Positions 43,934 through 52,292 of a stretch of DNA of 64,000 nt are shown piece by piece. The DNA comes from DATKYQ01 sp035528415 (GTDB lineage: Bacteria; Myxococcota; B64-G9). The position numbers were made by a program, and so were the translations under genes. The stretch covers positions 56,475-120,474 of the forward strand of contig DATKYQ010000084.1 in assembly GCA_035528415.1 (NCBI GenBank). Reading direction: 5' to 3'. Below the pieces are notes generated by a model. That model saw only the letters and a program-made list of their open reading frames with translations, had not been told where the DNA came from and did no database searches. Numbering within the stretch: the first letter of the stretch is position 1; each line of letters starts with the position of its first letter.

Positions 43934-44683
43934 TCAGCCCGTTGCCACCATCACAACCTCTGCTTCCTTTCGGCGCAGTGACAACTGGAATCCTCCAAGC
44001 TTGATCCAGATCGGGTCTCCGGCCGGGGCGACCCTTTCGATATCGATGCGTGCGTCGGGCAGGATGCCCATGTCCAGAAGGCGCTGGCGAATGGCTCCGT
44101 GACCGTTTACCTGGGTTACCCGGCCCCCTTCTCCCGGGTGCAAATCAGCGACGCTCCTGCCGCGCCGCGGGATGGGACGCAGTATATCGAAGGACGGGGT
44201 ACACTCGATGCCGCACTCGGGCACGTCTTCCTGTACGACGGAGCAATGGTGGAACTTCGAGAGAATATCTCTGCCCTCGGGGCAGACGGCCAGAAACTCG
44301 AAGAACCTGACCAGGCGATCCATTACCTGCGGCGAGAGTGAATGCTCGATGGCGCAGGCGTCGTCTCGGGCCGTTTCGGCCTGCACGTCGAGCACTTCCA
44401 GTAGGAAGCGCTCCAGGATCTGGTGCCGCGCATAGATGCGGCGGGCCTCTTGCTCGCCCGTAGGAGTCAATGCGATGTACTCGCGCCGTACGTACTTTAT
44501 CAGTCCCTGTTCGGCCAAGCGCCGCATGGCCGGAGAGACGGACGCCGACTTGACGGAGCGCGCGTTGGCGATGTCCTTCACCCTCGCGAAGCCTTTGTCC
44601 CTGACCATGACGTAGATGGTTTCGAGATAGTCTTCGAGCGCATCGGTCAGAGTTGTCTCAGAAATTTCTTGGTGTATTGGCAA
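43934..44683 (-). CDS. DtxR/MntR-family regulator with C-terminal FeoA domain
   Basis: The product (249 residues) has a DtxR winged helix (LTDALEDYLETIYVM, RVKDIANARSVKSASVSPAM and GLIKYVRREYIALTPTG), a dimerisation/metal domain (RHQILERFLLEVL, CAIEHSLSP) and a C-terminal SH3/FeoA-like domain (LDMGILPDARIDIERVAP). It is expected to bind Fe(II) or Mn(II) and repress uptake genes. The TTG at 44683 is proposed as start because AGGAG stands seven bases upstream and the domain begins right after it; an ATG at 44731 is also in frame but lies within a likely promoter (TTGACA-N17-TAGTTA on this strand). It is divergent from feoB, its probable target. Confidence 0.8.
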   Translation of the reverse strand: MPIHQEISETTLTDALEDYLETIYVMVRDKGFARVKDIANARSVKSASVSPAMRRLAEQGLIKYVRREYIALTPTGEQEARRIYARHQILERFLLEVLDVQAETARDDACAIEHSLSPQVMDRLVRFFEFLAVCPEGRDILSKFHHCSVVQEDVPECGIECTPSFDILRPIPRRGRSVADLHPGEGGRVTQVNGHGAIRQRLLDMGILPDARIDIERVAPAGDPIWIKLGGFQLSLRRKEAEVVMVATG

Positions 44684-44761
44684 ACCCGGCTCCTGGTAGT
44701 TGTAACTAACAAGTAATGCCAAGGCTGTCAACTGTTATTATTCTAGTCTTTAATTAAGACC

Positions 44762-44817
44762 TTGACATCGGTGTAGCATAAGCATATTTGTAGACAAGCC
44801 TAGCAATGGAAGGCTTG
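44762..44817 (+). promoter_or_regulatory. feoB promoter and leader inverted repeat
   Basis: TTGACA (44762-44767) followed after 17 bases by TATTTG (44785-44790) could be the feoB promoter; the -10 is weak. Just downstream CAAGCCT (44795-44801) and AGGCTTG (44811-44817) form an inverted repeat with a 9-base centre, suitable as an operator for the divergent DtxR-type regulator or as a leader hairpin. It does not match the classical DtxR box. Confidence 0.4.
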
Positions 44818-44843
44818 GTAACAAGTCATCTCACAGACACGAC

Positions 44844-47003
44844 ATGGGTGCACAAGATCAATTTCGAGTAGCCCTGGCGGGCAATCCAAATTCCGGCAAG
44901 ACGAGTATCTTCAACGCCCTGACCGGCACGCACCAACACGTCGGCAACTACCCCGGTGTCACGGTCGAGAAGCGCGAGGGGCACTACACAAACGATGGCT
45001 CGAAGTTCGAGGTCATCGATCTGCCCGGAACCTACAGCCTGACATCCTTTTCCCCGGAGGAGCGCATCGCCCAGGACGCACTGCTCGATGGCGGGTTGAA
45101 TGTCGTCGTCGTCGTCGTCGACTCGACAGTGCTGAGCCGCAGTCTGACGCTCATGGCCCAGGTGATGCTCGCCGGCGCCAACCCGGTGCTGTGCCTGAAC
45201 ATGAGTGACGAGGCCGACAGTGCGGGCCTCGAGATAGACATTCAGAATCTGCAGGTACTCTTGGGGTTTCCCGTGGTCAGAACCACCGGGCACAAGGGAA
45301 TCGGTGCCGGCGAACTCAAAGACGCTATCGGCCTGGCCGCACGCGCACCCGCACAAGAGAAGCGTCTTGTGCTAGGCGAGCGCTTCAAACAAGCTATGCT
45401 GGATATCGGGAAAAACTTCCCAGACACAATAGTCGATTCGCGTGGCCGCGACTGGGTAGCCAGCCGCCTTCTTCTGGGAGACGTGAGTTTCACAGAAAAG
45501 TTCAGAACAGGCAAAGAAGAGCGCGCGGCCATCGCCGAGGCCTCCCGCTGGCGCGCCAAGATCGAGCGCGAGACCGGACAAGACATCAATCTGTTCATAA
45601 CCCAGCGCTACTTCGGCTTTGTCAACGGGTTGCTCAAGGAGGTGGTTAAACACAAGCAGAGTATCGATGCCCGGGCCGTCTCGGATCGCATCGATACCGT
45701 GCTGGTCAATCGCTACCTTGGCATTCCTTTCTTTCTCGTTTTCATGTACTTGATCTTCTGGATCACCTTCAGCCTGGGCGAGTACCCGATGAACTGGACC
45801 GCCTCGGGCTTCGATGCCCTGGGCGGCTTCATCTCCGGCCTGTGGCCGGCAGGTTCCGACTCGGCCCTGCGTTCGTTGTTGGTCGACGGCATCATCGGCG
45901 GGGTGGGGGGAGTGCTGGTCTTTCTCCCCAACATTGTGCTGCTCTTTATGGGCCTGGCCTTCCTGGAAGACTCGGGCTACATGGCCCGGGCCGCCTTCCT
46001 GATGGACAGGCTGATGCACCGCTTCGGGCTGCACGGTAAGAGCTTCGTGCCGATGATGACCGGCTTCGGCTGCACGATCCCCGGCATTTTAGCCACGCGC
46101 ACGCTGGAAAACGAGCGTGACCGGCTGACCACCATGTTGGTTCTGCCTTTGATGTCCTGCGGCGCGCGCCTGCCGATCTGGATGTTGCTTGTTCCGGCCT
46201 TCTTCGCGCCCGCCTGGCACGCCCCGATGTTGTTTCTGATCTACATGATCGGCATCGTGCTGGCTCTGCTAATTGCGTTGCTGCTGCGCCGCTCGCTGCT
46301 TGCCGGCGAGGACGCGCCTTTCGTCATGGAACTGCCGCCTTACCGCCTGCCTACCCTGAGGTCCGTGGGTCTGAAGATGTTCGAGCGTTCCTGGATGTAC
46401 CTGCGCAAGGCCGGCACTATCATCCTCGGTTTCTCGATCATCATGTGGGCGGTCACCTCGTATCCCAAGCTGGATCACTTCCAGGTCGATGACAATATCG
46501 CCGCCGGCAAGATCGTCGTTGCGGAAAAGCCCGTACATGAAGGCGCGCCGGCGTCCGGTGGGGTGCAATTTCTGACGGCTAAACAAGTCGCGGGTCGCCG
46601 GGCCGCCGAGAACCTGCGTTACTCGGTAGCCGGGCACATCGGCCGTTTCATCGAGCCCGTCATGCGCCCGCTGGGCTTCGACTGGCGCATCGATACCGCC
46701 ATGATCGGCGCCTTCGCGGCCAAGGAGCTTTTCGTCTCCCAGATCGGCATTGTTTACTCGCTGGGCGCCGACGACGATACCTCGGTCGACTTAAGGGGCG
46801 TGCTGCGCGAAAACTACTCGCCGCTTACCGGCTTCGTCTTGATGTTGTTCATGTTGATCGCCATGCCCTGCGTGGCCACCATTGCCGTGACGCGCCGCGA
46901 ATCGGGAAGCTGGAAGTGGGCCGCGCTGCAGCTCTTCGGCCTGACGGCCATTGCCTGGATCGTCTCGACGATCGTCTACCAGGTCGGCAGCTTGCTGGCC
47001 TGA
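44844..47003 (+). CDS. feoB: FeoB ferrous iron transporter
   Basis: The 719-residue protein begins with a GTP-binding domain (GNPNSGKTS as G1, VEKREG, DLPGTYSL as G3, and NMSD as G4), followed by a helical spacer and a membrane domain with two Gate regions (GFGCTIPGILATRTLENERD and MLFMLIAMPCVATIAVT). FeoB imports Fe(II) across the inner membrane. No feoA or feoC gene is adjacent; a FeoA-like domain is instead present in the divergent DtxR regulator. The ATG lacks an obvious strong ribosome site. Confidence 0.95.
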   Translation: MGAQDQFRVALAGNPNSGKTSIFNALTGTHQHVGNYPGVTVEKREGHYTNDGSKFEVIDLPGTYSLTSFSPEERIAQDALLDGGLNVVVVVVDSTVLSRSLTLMAQVMLAGANPVLCLNMSDEADSAGLEIDIQNLQVLLGFPVVRTTGHKGIGAGELKDAIGLAARAPAQEKRLVLGERFKQAMLDIGKNFPDTIVDSRGRDWVASRLLLGDVSFTEKFRTGKEERAAIAEASRWRAKIERETGQDINLFITQRYFGFVNGLLKEVVKHKQSIDARAVSDRIDTVLVNRYLGIPFFLVFMYLIFWITFSLGEYPMNWTASGFDALGGFISGLWPAGSDSALRSLLVDGIIGGVGGVLVFLPNIVLLFMGLAFLEDSGYMARAAFLMDRLMHRFGLHGKSFVPMMTGFGCTIPGILATRTLENERDRLTTMLVLPLMSCGARLPIWMLLVPAFFAPAWHAPMLFLIYMIGIVLALLIALLLRRSLLAGEDAPFVMELPPYRLPTLRSVGLKMFERSWMYLRKAGTIILGFSIIMWAVTSYPKLDHFQVDDNIAAGKIVVAEKPVHEGAPASGGVQFLTAKQVAGRRAAENLRYSVAGHIGRFIEPVMRPLGFDWRIDTAMIGAFAAKELFVSQIGIVYSLGADDDTSVDLRGVLRENYSPLTGFVLMLFMLIAMPCVATIAVTRRESGSWKWAALQLFGLTAIAWIVSTIVYQVGSLLA

Positions 47004-47018
47004 AAGATGCGCTTTCAG
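47000..47018. terminator. Possible bidirectional stem between feoB and ABC permease gene
   Basis: CTGAAAG-ATGCG-CTTTCAG forms a 7-base stem over the stop codons of both convergent genes. No T-tract follows on either strand, so intrinsic termination is uncertain. Confidence 0.3.
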
Positions 47019-47827
47019 AAATGGCACAGGCTGCCCTCGCGCTTGACGTGTCTCAGGGCCAGCAGGAAGGCTGAAATGCTTAACGGCGCGGCCACGGCAG
47101 TGAAGATGAGCAAGCCGAGAATCGGCCCGCCGACGTCTGCCAGCGAGGCGCCCTTGAGCAGCAGCAGACGCATAGCCTCGAGTGCGTGGGTGATGGGCAG
47201 GATGTTGGCAAGCGTCTGGCCCCAGGCGGGCAGCACCGCCACCGGGTAGTAGACACCGCCCAGCAAGTAGCTCAGTCCCTGTACCAGCCAGCTCGAAGGA
47301 TCGGCCCGCTTGAAGACCAGCACGATGCTGGCCGAGAAGATCCCCAAAAACGAAAAGCTGAAGACGGTCAGCAACAGCACCAGCAGTGCGCCGGCCCAGT
47401 TTGCCTGGGCGAAGCTGACGCCGAACAACAGCCAGCCAACGAAAAGGGTTAAGACCACCCGCAGCGAAGTGGCCAAAAAACTGTAGATCGAACTCATGAC
47501 GATGATCTGTCCCACGGGGGTCGGCGTGACCAGCAGCGCCTCGAGCGTGCCCAGCACCTGGGCCGAGCGGATTGTGTCCGAGAAGCTGCGCACCGCGACG
47601 CTCAGGTAGCTCGAAAAGGCCACGCCGATCAACACGAAGGGAAAGTAGCGCCCGCCGTAGGGCGCAAGCGACTTGACCTGCAGGCCCTCGAACATGCGCC
47701 CAAAGAAGTAGAAGGCAGCCACCATGAAAAAGACGAAGATCAGCTGGGCGAAGAAGGCCAGCCGGTAGCTGAGATCGGTGTAGAGATCTTTGATGATGAA
47801 GGCTCGGCATTTACGCAGCAAGATCAC
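47015..47827 (-). CDS. ABC-2 type exporter permease
   Basis: The 270-residue protein has six hydrophobic helices and the ABC-2 signature region (GVYYPVAVLPAWGQTLANIL with PITHALEAMR). These permeases work with an ATPase to export lipids, polysaccharides or drugs. It overlaps the ATPase gene by four bases. There is no further gene for a tailoring or carrier function, so the substrate cannot be predicted. Confidence 0.88.
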   Translation of the reverse strand: MILLRKCRAFIIKDLYTDLSYRLAFFAQLIFVFFMVAAFYFFGRMFEGLQVKSLAPYGGRYFPFVLIGVAFSSYLSVAVRSFSDTIRSAQVLGTLEALLVTPTPVGQIIVMSSIYSFLATSLRVVLTLFVGWLLFGVSFAQANWAGALLVLLLTVFSFSFLGIFSASIVLVFKRADPSSWLVQGLSYLLGGVYYPVAVLPAWGQTLANILPITHALEAMRLLLLKGASLADVGGPILGLLIFTAVAAPLSISAFLLALRHVKREGSLCHF

Positions 47828-48558
47828 TCGGCCTCCGCAAAGATATCCACAACCTGCTTCAAGGTGTTCTCACACTCGCCTTCGATTGCGATTTTTCCGT
47901 CCGTCAGAAACGCGACCCGGTCGCACAGCTCACGGGCCTCTTCGACGTTGTGGGTAGCCAGCAGGATCGTCTTTTTCATCTTTCCTGCCAACGTCTGTCC
48001 CAGAAGATCGCGCGTGCGCCGCGCAGCGCCCGGGTCCATGGCCTGGGTCGGCTCGTCGACCAGCAACACCTCGGGGTCGTGCAGCAGGGCGCGAGCCAGG
48101 CTCAGACGCTGGCGCATGCCGGTCGAAAGGTCGCGAAAGGGCTTGTCCAACTCTTGCTGTATGCCGATTACATCACACAGCTCGTCAATACGAGGCCTGA
48201 TATCTTTGGGCTCGAGATTGGCAAGCGTAGCGAAGAAAGACAGGTTGTGCCGCGCGGTCAGGCGCCAGAAGAAACTGCGCTCGTCCGAGAGCACAAAGCC
48301 AAGCCTGGCCCGCACGTCGGACGGCCGCCCAACCGCGTCGCGGCCCAGGATGCTGACCGATCCACGGTCGGGGATTATGGTGGCGGCTAAAATGCGCAAC
48401 AGGGTCGTCTTGCCTGCGCCGTTGGGGCCCAGGATACCGGTGACAGAGCCCGTGCGCACCGCAAGAGTCACTCCCGAAAGCACCTCGATGCGTTTTCTCG
48501 AAAGCGGGTGCGCCAGGATCTGCCCCAGCGGCCGCGGCAGCGTGAAGCGCTTGTGCAC
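47824..48558 (-). CDS. ABC transporter ATP-binding protein (ABC-2 exporter)
   Basis: The protein has Walker A GPNGAGKTT, Q-loop region, signature LSTGMRQRLSLARAL and Walker B VLLVDEPT followed by the switch His in ATHN. The GTG at 48558 gives 244 residues, but the frame stays open upstream and reads IDIRDVHKRF, the normal first strand of such ATPases. The true start may therefore be a CTG at 48591 that overlaps the mltG stop codon behind GGGAGG. It forms an exporter with the permease downstream and seems to be co-transcribed with mltG and ruvX. Confidence 0.85.
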   Translation of the reverse strand: MHKRFTLPRPLGQILAHPLSRKRIEVLSGVTLAVRTGSVTGILGPNGAGKTTLLRILAATIIPDRGSVSILGRDAVGRPSDVRARLGFVLSDERSFFWRLTARHNLSFFATLANLEPKDIRPRIDELCDVIGIQQELDKPFRDLSTGMRQRLSLARALLHDPEVLLVDEPTQAMDPGAARRTRDLLGQTLAGKMKKTILLATHNVEEARELCDRVAFLTDGKIAIEGECENTLKQVVDIFAEAE

Positions 48559-48587
48559 GTCGCGGATATCGATTGCAGGATTGTCGA

Positions 48588-49610
48588 TCAGCCACCTCCC
48601 TGGAAGCGCCTGACGGCCGCGTAATGACAGGCCAGGGTGGGGCAGAAGAAATGCGTGCCGTCGTTTTTGGAGACGAAGAAGAAGTGCTTCGTCTTCTCGG
48701 GGAACAGGGCAGCCTCGATAGCCTCCCGGCCAGGGTTGCAGATCGGTCCCGGGGGCAGGCCCTTGTGGCGGTAGGTATTGTAGGGGCTGTCTATTTTCAG
48801 GTCTTCAAGAGTCAAGTTGCCCGAGAAACTTCCGCGGGCAAGTAGCACGGCGTAGATCACGGTTGGATCGGTGTCTAGGCGCCAGTTGTCACGCAGACGG
48901 TTGTGGAACACTCCGGAGATCAGTGCTCGCTCCGACGCCGTCCCGGTTTCCTTCTCGACGATCGACGCCAGGGTGACGACCTGCAACTCGCTCATCCCGA
49001 TTTCTCGTGCTCGCTCGCGCCACTCGGCGGTGAATAACTGCCTGTAGCCGGCGACCATTTCGCCCAGGATCTCGTCGAGCGGCGTTTCCTTGCGAAACTT
49101 GTAGGTGTCGGGGAAGAGGAAACCCTCGAGACAGTCGCCCGGCAGATTCAGTGATTTGACGAACGCCTTGTCACGGGCCCGAGCCACGAACTTGGCCTTG
49201 TCCGCCAGCCCGGCCTGGGAGTATAGCTCGGCCACCTCGTCGATGCGCAAACCCTCGGGAATGGTTATGCTGTGAGTGACCGGTGTGCCGGCCAGCAGAA
49301 CATTGAGAGCTTGCTTGGGCGTCATGTCATCGCGGAAGGCCAATTCGCCTGCCTTGATCCGGCCGGAGGCGCGCCGGTAGTAGTGCACATAGCGCTCGAA
49401 ATCGACGGCCTCGTCGATCACACCGGCATCAGCCAGCAGTCGGGCGACGGCGCGCGGTCCTGCACCGCGCTGAATGCTGACCGCCATCTCTTTTCCGCTT
49501 CCCTCGTGTGGAGTGGTTTCGTAGGAGTGGATCATCATCCAGGTAACCAAGGCAGCGATGCCGGCGAGCCCAACAAGGCTTGCCAGAGTGATGATGATGA
49601 TCTTTTTCAC
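48588..49610 (-). CDS. mltG: MltG endolytic murein transglycosylase
   Basis: The 340-residue protein has an N-terminal membrane helix, a LysM-like region and the YceG/MltG catalytic domain with FLFPDTYKF, ASIVEKETG (catalytic Glu), FHNRL, LDTDPTVIYA and SPYNTYRHKGLPPGPICNPG. It cuts nascent peptidoglycan strands and sets glycan length. The GTG at 49610 overlaps the ruvX stop (GTGA) and gives the usual length; the upstream open frame is a shadow. ruvX-mltG pairing is common in bacteria. Confidence 0.92.
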   Translation of the reverse strand: MKKIIIITLASLVGLAGIAALVTWMMIHSYETTPHEGSGKEMAVSIQRGAGPRAVARLLADAGVIDEAVDFERYVHYYRRASGRIKAGELAFRDDMTPKQALNVLLAGTPVTHSITIPEGLRIDEVAELYSQAGLADKAKFVARARDKAFVKSLNLPGDCLEGFLFPDTYKFRKETPLDEILGEMVAGYRQLFTAEWRERAREIGMSELQVVTLASIVEKETGTASERALISGVFHNRLRDNWRLDTDPTVIYAVLLARGSFSGNLTLEDLKIDSPYNTYRHKGLPPGPICNPGREAIEAALFPEKTKHFFFVSKNDGTHFFCPTLACHYAAVRRFQGGG

Positions 49611-50029
49611 TCGCCCTCTTTGCGGTGAGCCTGGAGGTAGCTTTCCAGAATCAGCGCCGCAGCCAGTTGGTCTATCACCTTGCGCCGCTTGCCGGGCTTT
49701 ACCCCCGTTCGATTCAGGATCTCCTGCGCTTCCCATGTTGTCAGCCTTTCATCCCACAGGTGAACGGCAATACCTAGATGGTCTGCGAGTTTTTTGGCAA
49801 AGCTCCGTGCGGCCACGGCCGCGCGACCCTCGCTGTCGTCCATGTTGAGCGGTAGTCCCACGACCACCGCCGTTGTCGCGTGTTCTTTTACAAGGCTGGA
49901 GATGGTCTCGAGATCGCGCTTGCCGCCGTGTCTGGCGATGACGCACAGCGGGTGCGCGGCCCAGCCCAACTCATCGGTCTTGGCGATACCGATGCGCTTG
50001 GAACCCAAGTCTATCCCCAGAAGCGACAT
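49607..50029 (-). CDS. ruvX: RuvX/YqgF Holliday-junction-resolvase-like nuclease
   Basis: The 140-residue protein has the RNase H-like motifs of YqgF: GIDLGSKRIGIA (first Asp), VVVGLPLNMD, DERLTTWEA and a final Asp in VIDQLAAALIL. YqgF is involved in pre-16S rRNA processing or Holliday-junction resolution. It has the normal length and overlaps mltG. Confidence 0.92.
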   Translation of the reverse strand: MSLLGIDLGSKRIGIAKTDELGWAAHPLCVIARHGGKRDLETISSLVKEHATTAVVVGLPLNMDDSEGRAAVAARSFAKKLADHLGIAVHLWDERLTTWEAQEILNRTGVKPGKRRKVIDQLAAALILESYLQAHRKEGE

Positions 50030-50148
50030 GCCCGGATTATAACCATCCCCGGGCGCCAGGCAAACTCCGCGTCAAGCGGCGCATGATCGTTCGATACGCT
50101 CCCCTACTCGTCCCCATCGAGGTAAACGTCTCCCTTGGCTGGCCGCAT

Positions 50149-50559
50149 TTATCTCACATTACACAGATTGAGAACATCCTGGCCCAGATCAATGCGGTAC
50201 CAGCGCGGACCTTTATCGCTGCGTCCCAGGATCCGCGCCCAGACGGCAGAGGCCGGCCCGCGCCGCTTGTCGACCACGACGATCTTGTGGCCCTCGGTCA
50301 CGCCCGCGTTGAGTTCGATGTCGAGGACCGGGTTGGTCAGATGGCTCAACTGGATTTCCCTCATCGAATCCCCGTCGTAGAAGCGGATGCGAATGTCGCC
50401 GCCACCGATCTGACAGTTCGATTTGACCAGCCTTTTCTCGGTCATCATCAGTGCCCGTTTCAATAGCTCCATGCGCCCAGCCGCCTCCGGGTCCGGATCG
50501 CCCTCAATTGTCCGGTTTCTCAAGAGAATATACTCCTGAATCAGGTTCGTGACGTCCAT
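50149..50559 (-). CDS. Unrecognised 136-residue cytoplasmic protein
   Basis: I do not recognise this family. The product begins with a helical, charged region (residues 1-48: MDVTNLIQEYILLRNRTIEG, later RMELLKRALMMTEKRLVK), followed by an all-beta-like half with GDIRIRFYDGDS, HLTNPVLDIELNAG and GHKIVVVDKRRGPA. That second half is vaguely like a PilZ or OB-type domain but lacks the RxxxR motif for cyclic di-GMP binding. Neither signal peptide nor membrane helix is present. It lies between ruvX and an M23 peptidase gene, all on the minus strand. Confidence 0.6.
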   Translation of the reverse strand: MDVTNLIQEYILLRNRTIEGDPDPEAAGRMELLKRALMMTEKRLVKSNCQIGGGDIRIRFYDGDSMREIQLSHLTNPVLDIELNAGVTEGHKIVVVDKRRGPASAVWARILGRSDKGPRWYRIDLGQDVLNLCNVR

Positions 50560-50616
50560 GATTACCTCCGCGTCTCTCTACAGATACGACCGTGGACATG
50601 TAAATGGGTAAAAAAA

Positions 50617-51552
50617 TCAGTCGTCCAGCATGTAGTCTTTTGGATTCTCGCAGATCCCGTTGACTTCGACTTCGTAGTGCAGGTGCGGACCGGTGCTGCG
50701 GCCGCTGTTGCCGATGGTGCCGATAATCTCACCGCGCTCGACATTGTCGCCGACGTCGGTCTTGAACTCGTTCAGATGACCGTAGCGCGTTCGGATGCCG
50801 TAGCCGTGATCCAGCACCACCATCTTACCGAATTCGCCGCTGGCGGCAGTGAAGGTTACCACCCCCCGAGCCGGCGACAAAACCGGCACGCCGGGCTGGT
50901 TGGCGATGTCGATCCCGCGGTGCATGGTGCGCTTGCCCGTGTACGGATCCACCCGGGTGCCGAAACCGGTCGTTACCCAGCCACGGGCCGGCCAGATCGA
51001 CGGCGTAGAGACCAGGCGGGTCTTCTGGCCGCGCAGGTAGGTCTCGAGCTGCCGGATACTGCCCTCGCGCTTTCCTACCTTAGATGCCAGTTCGTCGAGC
51101 TGGTTGTCCAGCAGGTTCAGCGCCAAGTGCGGGTTCTCGCCGATAACGCGCGCCGGCGGCGGGACACTGCCGCCGTCTTCCAGATTTGCGTCGGCCATCT
51201 TACCGGTTTCGTACGGGCCGATGGCCAGGTGCCGCTTGGGATCGTGCAGATGGGTGATGGTGCGCAGCTTGGTGTCGAGACGCTGCACGCGGTCGAGTGC
51301 GGTCTGGATCGAGGAGACTTTCTCGTGCAGCGCCGCCAACCGGTTGCGCATCTGAAGATTCTGCTGTCTCAGGTGCTCGTTCTCGCCGATCCGATCGATG
51401 ATCGAATAGTAATGGATTCCGGCGGCCAGCGTGCCGCCTAGCAGGAGGAAGACGATCCCTGCCAGCGTCAGGATTGTTTTTCTCGAAACGCGAATGTGCC
51501 GGACACGCGAAAACCTATCCGGCACCACCATGATCGTGAAGCGTTGCTTCAT
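50617..51552 (-). CDS. Membrane-anchored M23-family peptidoglycan endopeptidase
   Basis: The 311-residue protein has a cytoplasmic basic segment, one membrane helix (LTLAGIVFLLLGGTLAAGIH, about 28-47), a periplasmic coiled coil (NEHLRQQNLQMRNRLAALHE, to residue ~85) and a C-terminal LytM domain. Zinc ligands are seen in MHRGIDIAN (His and Asp) and HLHYEV, with GYGIRTRYGHL between. All ligands are present, so it may be active, unlike EnvC-type activators. Coiled coil plus LytM resembles MepM/NlpD-type cell-wall proteins. Confidence 0.88.
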   Translation of the reverse strand: MKQRFTIMVVPDRFSRVRHIRVSRKTILTLAGIVFLLLGGTLAAGIHYYSIIDRIGENEHLRQQNLQMRNRLAALHEKVSSIQTALDRVQRLDTKLRTITHLHDPKRHLAIGPYETGKMADANLEDGGSVPPPARVIGENPHLALNLLDNQLDELASKVGKREGSIRQLETYLRGQKTRLVSTPSIWPARGWVTTGFGTRVDPYTGKRTMHRGIDIANQPGVPVLSPARGVVTFTAASGEFGKMVVLDHGYGIRTRYGHLNEFKTDVGDNVERGEIIGTIGNSGRSTGPHLHYEVEVNGICENPKDYMLDD

Positions 51553-51680
51553 CTCTCACCATTAACCTAGTATGAGATACGAAAGGCGGCACGGCGGGGG
51601 TAAATTTTCCCGAACTTTTTTCTGAAACCGGAAAATATTGATCCGCGGACCGGCCGCCAGCGTAGTACTAAGGTGGGACA

Positions 51681-52292
51681 TTGACATTGAAAGAACACTT
51701 CGTTGATAGGGCAACTCTGGAGGAGTTCAGACGGGGTGATGGTTCAGCCTTCGCCGAGGTCATCCGTGCGTACACGCCCAGCATCAGGTTCCAGGTGATG
51801 CGTTATTGGCAAGGCGTTTTTCAGTGCGAGGAAGCCATGCAGGAAATTTGGGTGCATACTTATCAACAGCGCGAAGCCCTGGACCCGAGCCGGTTCGGGG
51901 AATTCGGCGCCTGGCTGGCCACGCTGGCCCGCAACCGTTGCATCGACCTGCTGCGCAAGCAAGGCCGCACCATCGGGCCGAACACGAAGGATCCCACAGA
52001 AACGATTGACCGCGTCGAAGAGCCTCCTGACCAGGAAAATGCCGTTGCGGCATCCGAGATCCGCGCGGCGCTCGATAGCTTCAAGGCCAAGCTCAAACCG
52101 CACTGGCGGACATTCTTCGTGCTTCATTTCGAGCAGGGACTAGGCTATGCCGAGATTGCGGCCCGGTTGTCCATCGGACGGACACGCTGCAAGTACATGA
52201 AACGGGTTTTGTTGGCTCGGGCGAAACGAAACGCCGATCTGCGAGCCATAGTCGGCAGAAGCCTGGATAGCGAGGTCGATAATGCACGTTGA
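51681..52292 (+). CDS. ECF-type RNA polymerase sigma factor
   Basis: The 203-residue protein has region 2 (SIRFQVMRYW, CEEAMQEIWVHTYQQREALD, WLATLARNRCIDLLRK) and region 4 (RTFFVLHFEQGLGYAEIAAR with LSIGRTRCKYMKRVLLAR). Region 4.2 is somewhat unlike typical ECF helices (GRTRCKYMK). The start is TTG at 51681 or a second TTG six bases later. It overlaps a FecR-type anti-sigma gene by 11 bases, the usual sigma/anti-sigma arrangement. Confidence 0.88.
   Translation: MTLKEHFVDRATLEEFRRGDGSAFAEVIRAYTPSIRFQVMRYWQGVFQCEEAMQEIWVHTYQQREALDPSRFGEFGAWLATLARNRCIDLLRKQGRTIGPNTKDPTETIDRVEEPPDQENAVAASEIRAALDSFKAKLKPHWRTFFVLHFEQGLGYAEIAARLSIGRTRCKYMKRVLLARAKRNADLRAIVGRSLDSEVDNAR

Noticed and set aside
44684..44731. 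ATG start of the DtxR-type regulator at 44731
   Set aside because: The region contains a likely promoter and no ribosome site; a TTG at 44683 follows AGGAG and starts at the domain boundary.
51553..51680. ECF-type autoregulated promoter before the sigma factor gene
   Set aside because: GAACTT occurs near 51611, but no convincing -10 at the proper spacing was found.
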